The notes under the pieces were generated by a model. That model was not told where the DNA came from. It was given only the letters and a program-made list of their open reading frames with translations, and ran no database searches. From the NCBI GenBank assembly GCA_022649165.1, contig JALCNR010000008.1, positions 1-64,000 on the forward strand: a DNA stretch of 64,000 nt, read 5' to 3'. The first letter of the stretch is position 1, and every line of letters begins with the position of its first letter. Positions 56,940 to 64,000 of this stretch are shown one piece after another. A program made the position numbers and the translations under genes. This DNA comes from Actinomyces sp. (lineage in GTDB: Bacteria > Actinomycetota > Actinomycetes > Actinomycetales > Actinomycetaceae).

Positions 56940-57422
56940 ATGACCAGCGTCGACATCGACGGCCTCCGCCGGTTCCTCGTCCGCGCCAAGCGAGCCACCT
57001 ACGCGGACCCGGGCGCCGCCCAGGCGCCGCCGCTGCGCCCCGGCTCCCACGACTACGACTACGGCGACGGGCCCTGGATCTACCGCGACACCTACATCGG
57101 CCAACTCCGGTTCATCGGGGAGGAGGTCGTCCACCGCCGCGAGCAGAGCGGAGACGAGCGGCCCGTGTGGGCGATGAACTACCTGGGCGTCTCGCTGGTT
57201 CCCGAGACCGCTGCGGAGGTGTACGAGCGCGTGCTCAGCCCCGCTCTGCTCGACCCCGACGCCGCCGTCCCCGTGCGCGGCCCCGCGGTCCTCGACGTCG
57301 GGGACTGGCGCTACACCTTCACCGCGCAGGGAGATCTCGCCCAATTCAGCGGGGAGGAGCGGATTCTCGCCGGAGGCCGTCTGGTCTACCGCCTCCTGTG
57401 CCACGGCGGGCTCGTCGTCTAG
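56940..57422 (+). CDS. DUF5680-type protein
   Basis: 160 aa. The pattern is LRRFLVRAKRATYAD, GSHDYDYGDGPWIYRDTYIG, FIGEEVVHRREQSGDERPVW and AMNYLGVSL, which matches the DUF5680 family ('FLVRAKRATYA...PGSHD..Y..GDW.Y.D.Y.G...F.GEE...PVW.MNY'). Function unknown; size and Trp/Tyr-rich motifs suggest a small-molecule-binding fold. Probably monocistronic and leaderless. It ends 24 bp from the convergent LacI gene. Confidence 0.75.
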   Translation: MTSVDIDGLRRFLVRAKRATYADPGAAQAPPLRPGSHDYDYGDGPWIYRDTYIGQLRFIGEEVVHRREQSGDERPVWAMNYLGVSLVPETAAEVYERVLSPALLDPDAAVPVRGPAVLDVGDWRYTFTAQGDLAQFSGEERILAGGRLVYRLLCHGGLVV

Positions 57423-57446
57423 ACGTAGCCGCGCCCGGCGGAGGCG

Positions 57447-58454
57447 TCAGCGCCGCAGCGGCGCGGTGCTCGCCCGCAGGATGAGCTCGGTGTCCAGCAC
57501 GGCGTGGGCCGTCTCCGCCTCGTCGGGTGCGGACAGCATCCGCAGCAGGATCCGGGCGGCCTCGCGCCCCTCCTCCTGGACCGGCTGCCGGATCGTCGTC
57601 AGATGGAAGAAGGCCGCCAGATCGTGGTCGTCGAAGCCGACGATCGAGAGGTCCTCCGGAACCCGCACGCCCATCGAGCGCGCAGCGTCGATGGCCCCGA
57701 TCGCCATCTCGTCGCTCATGGCGAAAATCGCCGTCGGAGGGGTCGGAAGGGCGAGCAGGCGGACGGCAGCCCGCCTGCCCCCGTCGATCGTGTAGTCGGA
57801 AGGGACGATGAGCGTCTCGTCCACCGGCGCCCCGGAGGCGGTCAACGCCTCCCGGTAGCCCCGCGCGCGCAGCGCCGAGGACGTGAAGTGCATCGGGTCC
57901 TCGGGAAGCCCGCCGATCAGACCGATGCGCCGATGCCCGAGGTTGAGGAGGTACTGGACGGCCGTGGCCGCCGCCGCCCTGTCGTCGATCATCACCGAGC
58001 TGGCCCCGGGGGCGTCATGCCCCACCGTGACCAGGGGGACGCGCATCTGGGCAAGCTGGGCGCGTTCCTTCTCGCTGAGGGCGAGCGAGAGCACAAGGAC
58101 CCCGGCGACGTGGTTGCGCAGCGGCATGCGCTCGAAGAACCGCTGGCGCCCGTCCGGACCGCCGAGGTTGTACAGGAGCAGGTCGTGGTCGGCGCCGCGG
58201 ATCACGTCCTCGGCCCCCGTCACCGCCTGGGCGAAGAACCACCGGGTCACGAAGGGGACGACCAGTCCGATCGCATCCGTCCTCCCGTTGACCAGGCGCA
58301 CCGCGGAGGGGTTCGCGACGTAGTCCAGCTCCCGGGCGGCCTCCTCGACCCTCGCCCGGGTGGCCGCGGAAATCTGGCCGCTCCCGCGCAGGGCGCGCGA
58401 CGCCGTCGAGGGGGAGACCCCCGCGAGCGCGGCCACGTCCGTGATCGTGCTCAT
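57447..58454 (-). CDS. LacI-family transcriptional regulator
   Basis: 335 aa, normal length. The HTH is ITDVAALAGVSPSTASRALR, then hinge TRARVEEAARELDYVANPSA and a periplasmic-binding-protein-like effector domain (TDAIGLVVPFVT..., SIVGFDDHDLAAFF). I set the start at ATG 58454 where the family N-terminus begins; the frame reaches 58514. Last gene of the operon GH172-SBP-permease-permease-lacI, so it probably controls the region 63038-63287, where two LacI-like palindromes lie. The expected effector is the transported sugar or a breakdown product. Confidence 0.95.
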   Translation of the reverse strand: MSTITDVAALAGVSPSTASRALRGSGQISAATRARVEEAARELDYVANPSAVRLVNGRTDAIGLVVPFVTRWFFAQAVTGAEDVIRGADHDLLLYNLGGPDGRQRFFERMPLRNHVAGVLVLSLALSEKERAQLAQMRVPLVTVGHDAPGASSVMIDDRAAAATAVQYLLNLGHRRIGLIGGLPEDPMHFTSSALRARGYREALTASGAPVDETLIVPSDYTIDGGRRAAVRLLALPTPPTAIFAMSDEMAIGAIDAARSMGVRVPEDLSIVGFDDHDLAAFFHLTTIRQPVQEEGREAARILLRMLSAPDEAETAHAVLDTELILRASTAPLRR

Positions 58455-58536
58455 CGATACACGCCCTTTCCTCGATGCCGTCATCGCCATTCGCGCCCCA
58501 CCTCGGAACGACACCGTACCCCCGGGAGCCAGCCTG

Positions 58537-59454
58537 TCAGCTCTTCACCGAGCCCGCCATCATGCCGCGCACGAAGAAGCGCTGCAGCAGGAGGAAGACG
58601 ACCACCGGGACGATGATCGACACGAAGGCGCCCGCCGTCAGCAGGTTCCAGTCCTCGCCGTAGCTGCCGGCCAGGTCGGCCAGCCGTACGGTCAGCGGCG
58701 CGGTCCGGGCTGTCCCGCCCGCGAAGGTGAGCGAGACCAGCAGGTCGTTCCACACCCACAGGAACTGGAAGATGAAGAAGGAGGCCAGCGCCGGCTTCAT
58801 CAACGGGAGCACGATCCTGGTGAAGATCACGCCGTGGGTGGCGCCGTCCATCTTCGCCGCCTCGATGACCTCGCCGGGGATCTCCGACATGAAGTTGTGC
58901 ATGAGGAACGTCGCCAGCGGCAGGGCGAAGACCGTGTGGGCGATCCACACCGTCATGAACGGCATCGCCTTCGTCATCCCGCTGGAGACGAACATCTTCA
59001 GCAGCGGCACGAGGGTCATCTGGATCGGGACGATCTGCAGGGCGAAGACCACGGTGAACACCGCATCGCGGCCCTTCCACCGCATGACGCAGAAGGCGTA
59101 GGCCGCGAACAGCGAGAGGATCATCGGCAGCGTCGCGCCGACGACGGTGATGAGCACGGAGTTGAGGAAGTAGTTGATGAGGTTGTTCGACGCGCTCGAC
59201 CCGACGAGGACCTCGGTGTAGTTGTCGAGCGTGACGGAGGGGTGGGCGAAGAACTCCCACCACCCGGTGGTCTTGATGTCGCTCTTGGGCCGGAAGGAGG
59301 AGACGAACAGCCCCAGAGTGGGGACCGTCCACACGAGGGCGATCACGAGCGCCAGCGCGGAGGCGCCCCTGCTCGTCAGCATCCGGTGGGCTCTCGTCCA
59401 GATCGGCGTCTCGGGGCCGGGCGTCCCCTCCCGGGAGATCGTCTGCGCGCTCAT
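58537..59454 (-). CDS. Carbohydrate ABC transporter permease, MalG type
   Basis: 305 aa, six spans. The MalG-type EAA loop is VIEAAKMDGATHGVIFTRIVLP (shown partly), preceded by PLATFLMHNFMSEIP, and the C-terminus RFFVRGMMAGSVKS is the classical MalG ending. Family 'CUT1' importers of oligosaccharides. ATG 59454 overlaps the stop of the MalF-type gene (ATGA). The operon has no ATPase gene, so it must share a MsiK-like ATPase encoded elsewhere, as is usual in actinobacteria. Confidence 0.94.
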   Translation of the reverse strand: MSAQTISREGTPGPETPIWTRAHRMLTSRGASALALVIALVWTVPTLGLFVSSFRPKSDIKTTGWWEFFAHPSVTLDNYTEVLVGSSASNNLINYFLNSVLITVVGATLPMILSLFAAYAFCVMRWKGRDAVFTVVFALQIVPIQMTLVPLLKMFVSSGMTKAMPFMTVWIAHTVFALPLATFLMHNFMSEIPGEVIEAAKMDGATHGVIFTRIVLPLMKPALASFFIFQFLWVWNDLLVSLTFAGGTARTAPLTVRLADLAGSYGEDWNLLTAGAFVSIIVPVVVFLLLQRFFVRGMMAGSVKS

Positions 59455-60428
59455 CCCCTGACCTCCTTGTTCTTACGCATCTGGCGGACGTTGTAAGCGA
59501 TGATCGGGATCACCATGATCAGCAGCAGGACGGCGATGGCCGACCCGCGTCCCGGTTCGCCGTAGCGGAAGGATTGGTCGTACATCGTGTTCGCGATGAC
59601 CTGCGTGTCGTACTGCCCGCCCGTCATCGTGCGGACGATGTCGAAGACCTTCAGGGCGCCGATCGAGATCGTGGTGAGGACGACGACCAGGGTGGGCCGC
59701 ACCATCGGGATCGTGATCTCGCGCAGCATCCGGAGGCCGCTCGCCCCGTCCAGCCGAGCCGCCTCCACGATGTCCCCCGGGATGGCCTTGATCGCCGCCG
59801 AGAGCAGCACCATCGCGTAGCCGGTCTGCGTCCAGATCATGACGACGATGAGGAACAGGGTGTTCCACGGGGAGTCGACGAGGAACTGGTGCGGCTCCAT
59901 CCCCAGGGACACGAGGATCTGGTTGAGCAGGCCGATCTGGGGGCGGCTCGCGTCCCGGTAGGTGTAGACGAATTTCCAGATGATGGACGCGCCGACGAAG
60001 GAGATCGCCATCGGCATGAACATCAGGGTCTTCGCGAGGGACTCGAAACGCGATCCGTCCACCATCAGCGCGTACAGCAGTCCGAGGACCGTCGACAGCG
60101 CCGGCGCCAGGGCGAGCCACACCAGAGTGTTCGCCAAGGCGCGGAGCGAGTCCGGGTCGGAGAAGATCCATGCGTAGTTGTCGAGGCCGACGAAACCGGA
60201 GGAGTCTGCGTCCAGGAACGACAGCCAGGCCGTCTTGACCATCGGATAGACCAGGCCGATGGCGAGCAGGCCCAGTGCCGGCGCCGCGTACACCAGGGCC
60301 GTGACCCCCTCGCGCCCGCGGCCGCGCTCCGTGAGCCGCGCGAGCGCCAGCACCAGACCCACGACCGCGACGATCGCGATCACGGCGACCAGCGCCTGCG
60401 AGACCTTCCCCTGCCAATCAGCCAGCAT
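59451..60428 (-). CDS. Carbohydrate ABC transporter permease, MalF type
   Basis: 325 aa. One span at the N-terminus (ALVAVIAIVAVVGLVLALA) and six more; EAA loop VEAARLDGASGLRMLREITIP, the CUT1 form. ATG 60428 has AGGAG 6 nt upstream. The start is preceded by a hairpin (60455-60489) that separates it from the binding-protein gene. Pairs with the next gene to form the channel. Confidence 0.94.
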   Translation of the reverse strand: MLADWQGKVSQALVAVIAIVAVVGLVLALARLTERGRGREGVTALVYAAPALGLLAIGLVYPMVKTAWLSFLDADSSGFVGLDNYAWIFSDPDSLRALANTLVWLALAPALSTVLGLLYALMVDGSRFESLAKTLMFMPMAISFVGASIIWKFVYTYRDASRPQIGLLNQILVSLGMEPHQFLVDSPWNTLFLIVVMIWTQTGYAMVLLSAAIKAIPGDIVEAARLDGASGLRMLREITIPMVRPTLVVVLTTISIGALKVFDIVRTMTGGQYDTQVIANTMYDQSFRYGEPGRGSAIAVLLLIMVIPIIAYNVRQMRKNKEVRG

Positions 60429-60454
60429 GACGCACTCCTCGTTCCTCCTGCGGT

Positions 60455-60489
60455 GCGGGGTGGCCGCGGCCGATCCGCGGCCACCCCGC
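60455..60489 (-). promoter_or_regulatory. Intercistronic hairpin between binding protein and permease genes
   Basis: Perfect 15-bp stem GCGGGGTGGCCGCGG / CCGCGGCCACCCCGC with a 5-nt loop, no T-tract, followed on the minus strand by AGGAGG and the MalF-type start. Such structures raise the ratio of binding protein to permease by protecting the upstream mRNA (known for malE-malF). Confidence 0.55.
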
Positions 60490-60509
60490 CTGTCCGGTGG
60501 CGGCCCGCC

Positions 60510-61847
60510 TCAGTCCTCGGGCCAGCTCGCCTCGATCTGGTCGAGCACGTCCTGCGAGTCCGCGCCGAGGATCCAATCGACCATCCCGGTCCAGAAGGTG
60601 CCGGACCCGACGGCCGTCGGCATGAGGTCGGAGGCGTCGAAACGGAACTCGGCGTCCTTGTCCTGGAGGATGGTGATGACGTTCTCGAGTTGCTCGCTCG
60701 TCGCGTTGGCCGGGTCCACCCCCTGGTTCGCGCTGACGAGGCCCTGCTTGACCATGTCGTTAGCGAAGGTCGCGGAGGAGAAGTACTCCCGCACGGCGGT
60801 CACGGCCGGGTCGTCGGACAGCGCGGCGACGAACTCGCCGCCACCGACCAGAGTCTGGGTGTCGCCCTCGTCCATGACGGGCATCGCGAAGCCCCACACG
60901 TCGCCGTCGGGAGCCACGTCGTACTCCTCGTCCCAGGTGGCCGAGCCGTTGCGGTGGCTGAGGTAGCAGGAGCCGTCGCCGATGGCGTACAGGGCGTCCA
61001 GCTGGTTCGTGGAGGCGATGGAGCTGACATCCCCGAAACCGGCGTTGACGTAGGCGTCGTTCTTCAGGATCTTGCCGACCTCGTCCAAAGCGTTGACGAT
61101 CTGGGGATCGTTGAAGGGGATCTCGTGGCTGATCCACTGGTCGTAGACGTCGGCGCCGGCGCTGCGGATGACGAGATCCTCCAGCCAGTCCGTTCCCGGC
61201 CAGCCGGTGGCCGCCCCGGACTCGAAGCCCTCGCACCACACCCGGTCGCCGGTCTTGGAAATCGTGTCCGTCAGGTCGAGCAGCTCCTGCCAGGTCGTCG
61301 GGACCTCGTAGCCCTTCTCCGCGAAGGCCTTCGGGGAATACCACACGAAGGACTTCAGGCCGGTGGTCAGCGGCGAGGCGTAGAGGGTGCCGTCCACGGA
61401 TCCGTAGGTGCGGAAGCCGTCCGACCATCCCGTCTCCACGTTCTGCTGGACGGTGTCGGTGGCCGGCACCAGGAGGTCCTCGTCGGCGAGCGAGGTGAGC
61501 AGCCCGGGCTGGGCGACGAAGAGGATGTCAGGGAGGTTCCCGCCCTGGATGCGGACCTGGACCTGCGACTCGAAGTCGGAGGAGCCCTCGTAGACGATCT
61601 CGACGCCCGTGCAGGTGGAGAAGTCGGCCCAGGAGTTCTCCAGGCGCTCCTGATCGGCGCCGGTGTAGGGGGAGTAGATCGACACCGAGGAGCCCGACAG
61701 ATCACCGTAGCTCTCGTAGGCGGAGCAGTCCGCGCTCGACGAGGCCCCGCTCTGCGATCCGCTCGAGCAGGCCGTCAGGCCTGTCAGGCCCAGCGCGGCC
61801 GCGAACGCAAGGCCGATCAGGGGCCGGCGGGAATGATGGTGCAACAT
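60510..61847 (-). CDS. Sugar ABC transporter substrate-binding lipoprotein
   Basis: 445 aa, family 1 solute-binding protein. Signal peptide with lipobox LTGLTAC: Cys27 is lipidated. The mature start is Ser/Gly-rich, and VSIYSPYTGADQERLENSWADF opens the fold; later NLPDILFVAQPGLL and FNDPQIVNALDEVGKIL. The ribosome site AAGGGACA precedes ATG 61847. It is the second gene of the operon and the first component to bind the sugar. Aromatic residues such as FVWYSPKAF hint at an oligosaccharide ligand. Confidence 0.95.
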   Translation of the reverse strand: MLHHHSRRPLIGLAFAAALGLTGLTACSSGSQSGASSSADCSAYESYGDLSGSSVSIYSPYTGADQERLENSWADFSTCTGVEIVYEGSSDFESQVQVRIQGGNLPDILFVAQPGLLTSLADEDLLVPATDTVQQNVETGWSDGFRTYGSVDGTLYASPLTTGLKSFVWYSPKAFAEKGYEVPTTWQELLDLTDTISKTGDRVWCEGFESGAATGWPGTDWLEDLVIRSAGADVYDQWISHEIPFNDPQIVNALDEVGKILKNDAYVNAGFGDVSSIASTNQLDALYAIGDGSCYLSHRNGSATWDEEYDVAPDGDVWGFAMPVMDEGDTQTLVGGGEFVAALSDDPAVTAVREYFSSATFANDMVKQGLVSANQGVDPANATSEQLENVITILQDKDAEFRFDASDLMPTAVGSGTFWTGMVDWILGADSQDVLDQIEASWPED

Positions 61848-61948
61848 GCTTCTTGTCCCTTCCGTGTGGCCGGGCCGCGACTGCGGACCCGGGATGGACG
61901 GCCGCCGCCTCGCAGCCGTCCGGGTGTCTCCTCCACCGCCGAGTGGTC

Positions 61949-63037
61949 TCAGCGCGGTCGCCGGGCCTCGCGGTCCGGCAGGTCGGGGAACGGCCGGTGC
62001 CGGCCGGCCTGGTACCAGTAGGCGACCGAGGCGACGTCGTCAGACCGCTCGAAGTAGCCGGTCCCCACCTGCCCGATCTGCTGGAGCGTCACCTTCAGCG
62101 AGGCCTCGAAGTGGATCGGGTCGGGCAGGTGCCAGCGGTACATTCCGTGCTCGGGAGCGATGTCCTTCGCGTAGGGGTCCATCCGGCCCCGGTCGCGCGT
62201 CGAGTGGTGGGGGTAGCCGAGGAACGGCGTGCTGTAGGTGAGCACCTCGACGTCGCCTCCGGGGTCCATCCGGTCCTGGAAGGCCCAGGCCCCGCCCACG
62301 TAGTCCTCGGTCCCCGTCCCGCAGATCGTCGGGTGGTCGGTGTCGGAGTCGATGTAGAACTTCATCTCGCCCTCGCCCCACCAGTGCCGCTCCAGGGCGG
62401 CGATGGCCAAGTAGGTCCCGACGTAGGCGCCCCGGCCCTCCACGCCGTCGAGCACGATGTAGTCGATGCCGGGGGCGGTCAGGCGCTGACGGCGCCATTG
62501 GGCGAAGAAGTGGGGGGTGCCGGGGTCGACCTCGGTGAGGACGTAGTCGATCTGGTAGAAGAAGCCCTCGATCGGACCGGGGTGCTCGTTGGTGACGGTG
62601 ATGCGCGCGTTGCGGCAGAAGGGCATGGAGAAGTAGCAGTTCATCCCGCCCGTGGGTGCCACGACGATCGGCAGGGAGTTCACCAGGCACCGGGCGCCGA
62701 AGCCGTTGCAGAAGAAGTCCCCGAGTGGGGTCTCGACGGCGGGGTTCTCATCGTCGTCCCAGTACATCCGCAGGACGAGGTCGCGCAGCACGTAGCCGAC
62801 GGCGTCGGTGAGGTCGGGGCAGGTGAACCAGATATGCCGGATCTCCCCGGGCCCCTCGATCTGGGCGATGGTGGCCGTCTCCCCGGGTTGGATCGTCACG
62901 CAGGGGCGTCCCTTGCGGGAGGGCCCCAGATGGGACGAGGCCGTCCCGCCGGCTCCGGGATCGCCCTGCGGGTTCTCGGCGGTGATGGCTCGACTGCGGA
63001 TCGGCCGGCTGAGATCCGGGATCGGCAACGGGGTCAC
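61949..63037 (-). CDS. GH172 glycoside hydrolase (DUF2961): alpha-fructofuranosidase / DFA I hydrolase-like
   Basis: 362 aa, DUF2961 family, now GH172. Seen: RKGRPCVTIQPGETATIAQI, GPGEIRHIWFTCPD, GDFFCNGFGA, LPIVVAPTGGMNCYFSMPF, WWGEGEMKFYIDSD, TICGTGTEDYVGGAWAF and MYRWHLPDPIHF. Characterised members cleave difructose dianhydride I / alpha-D-fructofuranosides or alpha-D-arabinofuranosides. GTG 63037 with AAGGAG 7 nt upstream; no signal peptide, so it acts in the cytoplasm on the imported substrate. Single short domain of the usual length. First gene of the operon; its substrate type is supported by the GH32 gene beyond the intergenic region. Confidence 0.88.
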   Translation of the reverse strand: MTPLPIPDLSRPIRSRAITAENPQGDPGAGGTASSHLGPSRKGRPCVTIQPGETATIAQIEGPGEIRHIWFTCPDLTDAVGYVLRDLVLRMYWDDDENPAVETPLGDFFCNGFGARCLVNSLPIVVAPTGGMNCYFSMPFCRNARITVTNEHPGPIEGFFYQIDYVLTEVDPGTPHFFAQWRRQRLTAPGIDYIVLDGVEGRGAYVGTYLAIAALERHWWGEGEMKFYIDSDTDHPTICGTGTEDYVGGAWAFQDRMDPGGDVEVLTYSTPFLGYPHHSTRDRGRMDPYAKDIAPEHGMYRWHLPDPIHFEASLKVTLQQIGQVGTGYFERSDDVASVAYWYQAGRHRPFPDLPDREARRPR

Positions 63038-63125
63038 AGGACTGCTCCTTCACATCTGCACCGGTCGCCACACGTCGTTGCGCCGACCACTCACGCAGAG
63101 GATGCTAGCGACTTGCCTCTCAGAG

Positions 63126-63139
63126 TGCAAGCGTTTGCG
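63126..63139. promoter_or_regulatory. LacI-type operator 1
   Basis: TGCAAGCGTTTGCG: arms GCAA/TTGC around a central CG, close to the family consensus TGCAAACGTTTGCA. It lies ~90 nt upstream of the GH172 start, downstream of the inferred promoter. Confidence 0.6.
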
Positions 63140-63160
63140 GAGCATTCCCGGCTCGAGTAC

Positions 63161-63176
63161 GTTGTCTCTCGACAAC
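63161..63176. promoter_or_regulatory. Palindromic operator 2
   Basis: GTTGTC-TCTC-GACAAC, perfect 6-bp arms. Within about +8 to +22 of the inferred minus-strand start, ideal for blocking initiation or elongation. Confidence 0.5.
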
Positions 63177-63189
63177 CAGGCGGTCACTC

Positions 63190-63217
63190 ATTGTAAAAAT
63201 GCCCAATATCCTGACAA
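63190..63217 (-). promoter_or_regulatory. Promoter of the GH172 operon
   Basis: On the minus strand TTGTCA (63217-63212), 16-nt spacer, TACAAT (63195-63190). The best -35/-10 pair I found in the window. Transcription would start near 63183 and cross both operators before the gene. Confidence 0.6.
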
Positions 63218-63287
63218 GACTTCCGCCTCGACACTGTCCGTGTTGTTGTGCACACGATTGCATTATCTCGACCGGAAAGGACGCGCG

Positions 63288-64000
63288 ATGCCCGAGGCCA
63301 CGACCCCCTGCGCGACACAGACCCCGCGCCAGGCGATCGGGGACCCCGCCCTCCCCCGCGTCCACTTCGTCCCCCCAGCCGGCTGGATCAACGACCCCAA
63401 CGGCCTGACGTGGTGGAGGGGCCGATACCACCTCTTCTACCAGCACAATCCCGACGCGCCCGTCCACCACCGGATCCGATGGGGCCATGCCGCGAGCGTC
63501 GACCTGCTGCACTGGGAGGACCTTCCCCTGGCCCTGGAGCCATCGCCGGGCCCCGACGAGGACGGCTGCTATTCCGGCGTGTTCCTGGACGTCGGCGGCA
63601 CCCCCGCCCTCCTGTACTCCGGCCACGCCCCGCGCCGCCAGCCCACCGAGGTGGGATGCCTGGCCGTGGGGTCGCAGGACCTCGCTCGCTGGACGAAGGC
63701 GGACCGCCCCGTTCTCCTGCCGCCCGCGGACCCCGCGCCGCGCCACATGCGGGACCATTGCGTGTGGGCCCACGAGGGCACGTGGCATCAGCTGGTCGGC
63801 GCGTGCCTGGAACCCGGCTCGGGAGCCGTGCTGCACTACACGGCCACGGACGTGCACCGCTGGGAGTTCCGCGGCGTCCTCCTGCGCCACGAGGACCTGC
63901 CGGGGGGCGGCGTCGGCGTCGGCACGATGTGGGAGTGCCCCGACCTGATCCGCGAACCCGGCTCCGACCGCGCCGCGCTCGTGTTCTCGGCCTGGGACGA
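63288..64000 (+). CDS. GH32 beta-fructosidase (3' end outside window)
   Basis: At least 237 aa, open to the right edge. Five-bladed propeller enzyme of the sucrase/inulinase/levanase family. Nucleophile motif GWINDPNG with Asp36, RYHLFYQHNP, W-G-H-A, DEDGCYSGVF, acid/base in WECPDL. The usual RDP (transition-state stabiliser) reads MRDHCVW, i.e. Pro replaced by His. ATG 63288 has GGAAAGG 7 nt upstream; no signal peptide is visible, so the enzyme is cytoplasmic and fits with imported fructo-oligosaccharide. Divergent from the GH172 operon and likely under the same LacI regulator. Confidence 0.92.
   Translation, partial: MPEATTPCATQTPRQAIGDPALPRVHFVPPAGWINDPNGLTWWRGRYHLFYQHNPDAPVHHRIRWGHAASVDLLHWEDLPLALEPSPGPDEDGCYSGVFLDVGGTPALLYSGHAPRRQPTEVGCLAVGSQDLARWTKADRPVLLPPADPAPRHMRDHCVWAHEGTWHQLVGACLEPGSGAVLHYTATDVHRWEFRGVLLRHEDLPGGGVGVGTMWECPDLIREPGSDRAALVFSAWD

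Overview
The window is about 72% G+C with dense, GC3-biased genes. It carries an HrpA-type DEAH helicase, a DUF222/HNH ('13E12-like') protein and many genes whose start codon sits 6-7 nt after a TANNNT box. This points to a high-GC actinobacterium. An Actinomycetaceae-like host (Actinomyces/Schaalia type) is my inference from gene content, not from a marker gene. I saw no rRNA, tRNA, CRISPR array, prophage or complete insertion sequence.

Left part (1-9657): a dipeptide/oligopeptide ABC transporter (two permeases and a fused double ATPase) entering from the left edge. Next comes a minus-strand gene with a DUF559/Vsr-like nuclease domain, bracketed by two related nested inverted repeats, then the glycine cleavage genes gcvP-gcvT-gcvH. 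From 9843 to 22016: a large secreted subtilase with four carboxypeptidase-regulatory-like domains, an orphan OmpR-type winged-helix regulator behind an AT-rich palindromic promoter, and a membrane esterase. This stretch closes with a plus-strand run of an MprF-like aminoacyl-phospholipid synthase, an EamA-like permease, an ABC-2 exporter and a NarL-type two-component system, which looks like an envelope-stress or antibiotic-defence module.

Middle part (22071-40136): a secreted HNH nuclease, an amino-acid permease, an HMCES/YedK protein, a TRIC-family channel, a cation diffusion facilitator, a YtxH-like protein, an ASCH protein and a hydrolase. Then comes a metY-P1 peptidase pair, diverging from a complete second peptide-type ABC operon (SBP-permease-permease-ATPase-ATPase). 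That operon continues into an AhpD/CMD-like protein, a class III aminotransferase and an alpha/beta hydrolase. The joined tail suggests uptake and breakdown of an amine or peptide-like compound.

Right part (40320-57422): a PfkB kinase translationally coupled to an orphan D12-class adenine methylase, a very long HrpA coupled to a SprT-like metalloprotease, and a LysR/aldo-keto reductase divergent pair. These are followed by an L,D-transpeptidase with a GNAT enzyme, and a decayed stretch with a MazF-like remnant and a frameshifted lipoprotein. The DUF222-HNH gene, a methyltransferase and a DUF5680 gene close the part.

The right end (57447-64000) is the most coherent system. A minus-strand operon GH172 (DUF2961) - sugar-binding lipoprotein - two permeases - LacI regulator diverges from a GH32 beta-fructosidase that runs off the window. 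The shared intergenic region holds LacI-like palindromes just downstream of a recognisable promoter. Because GH172 enzymes act on alpha-fructofuranosides and related furanosides while GH32 enzymes act on beta-fructosides, I read it as a locus for fructans or difructose anhydrides.
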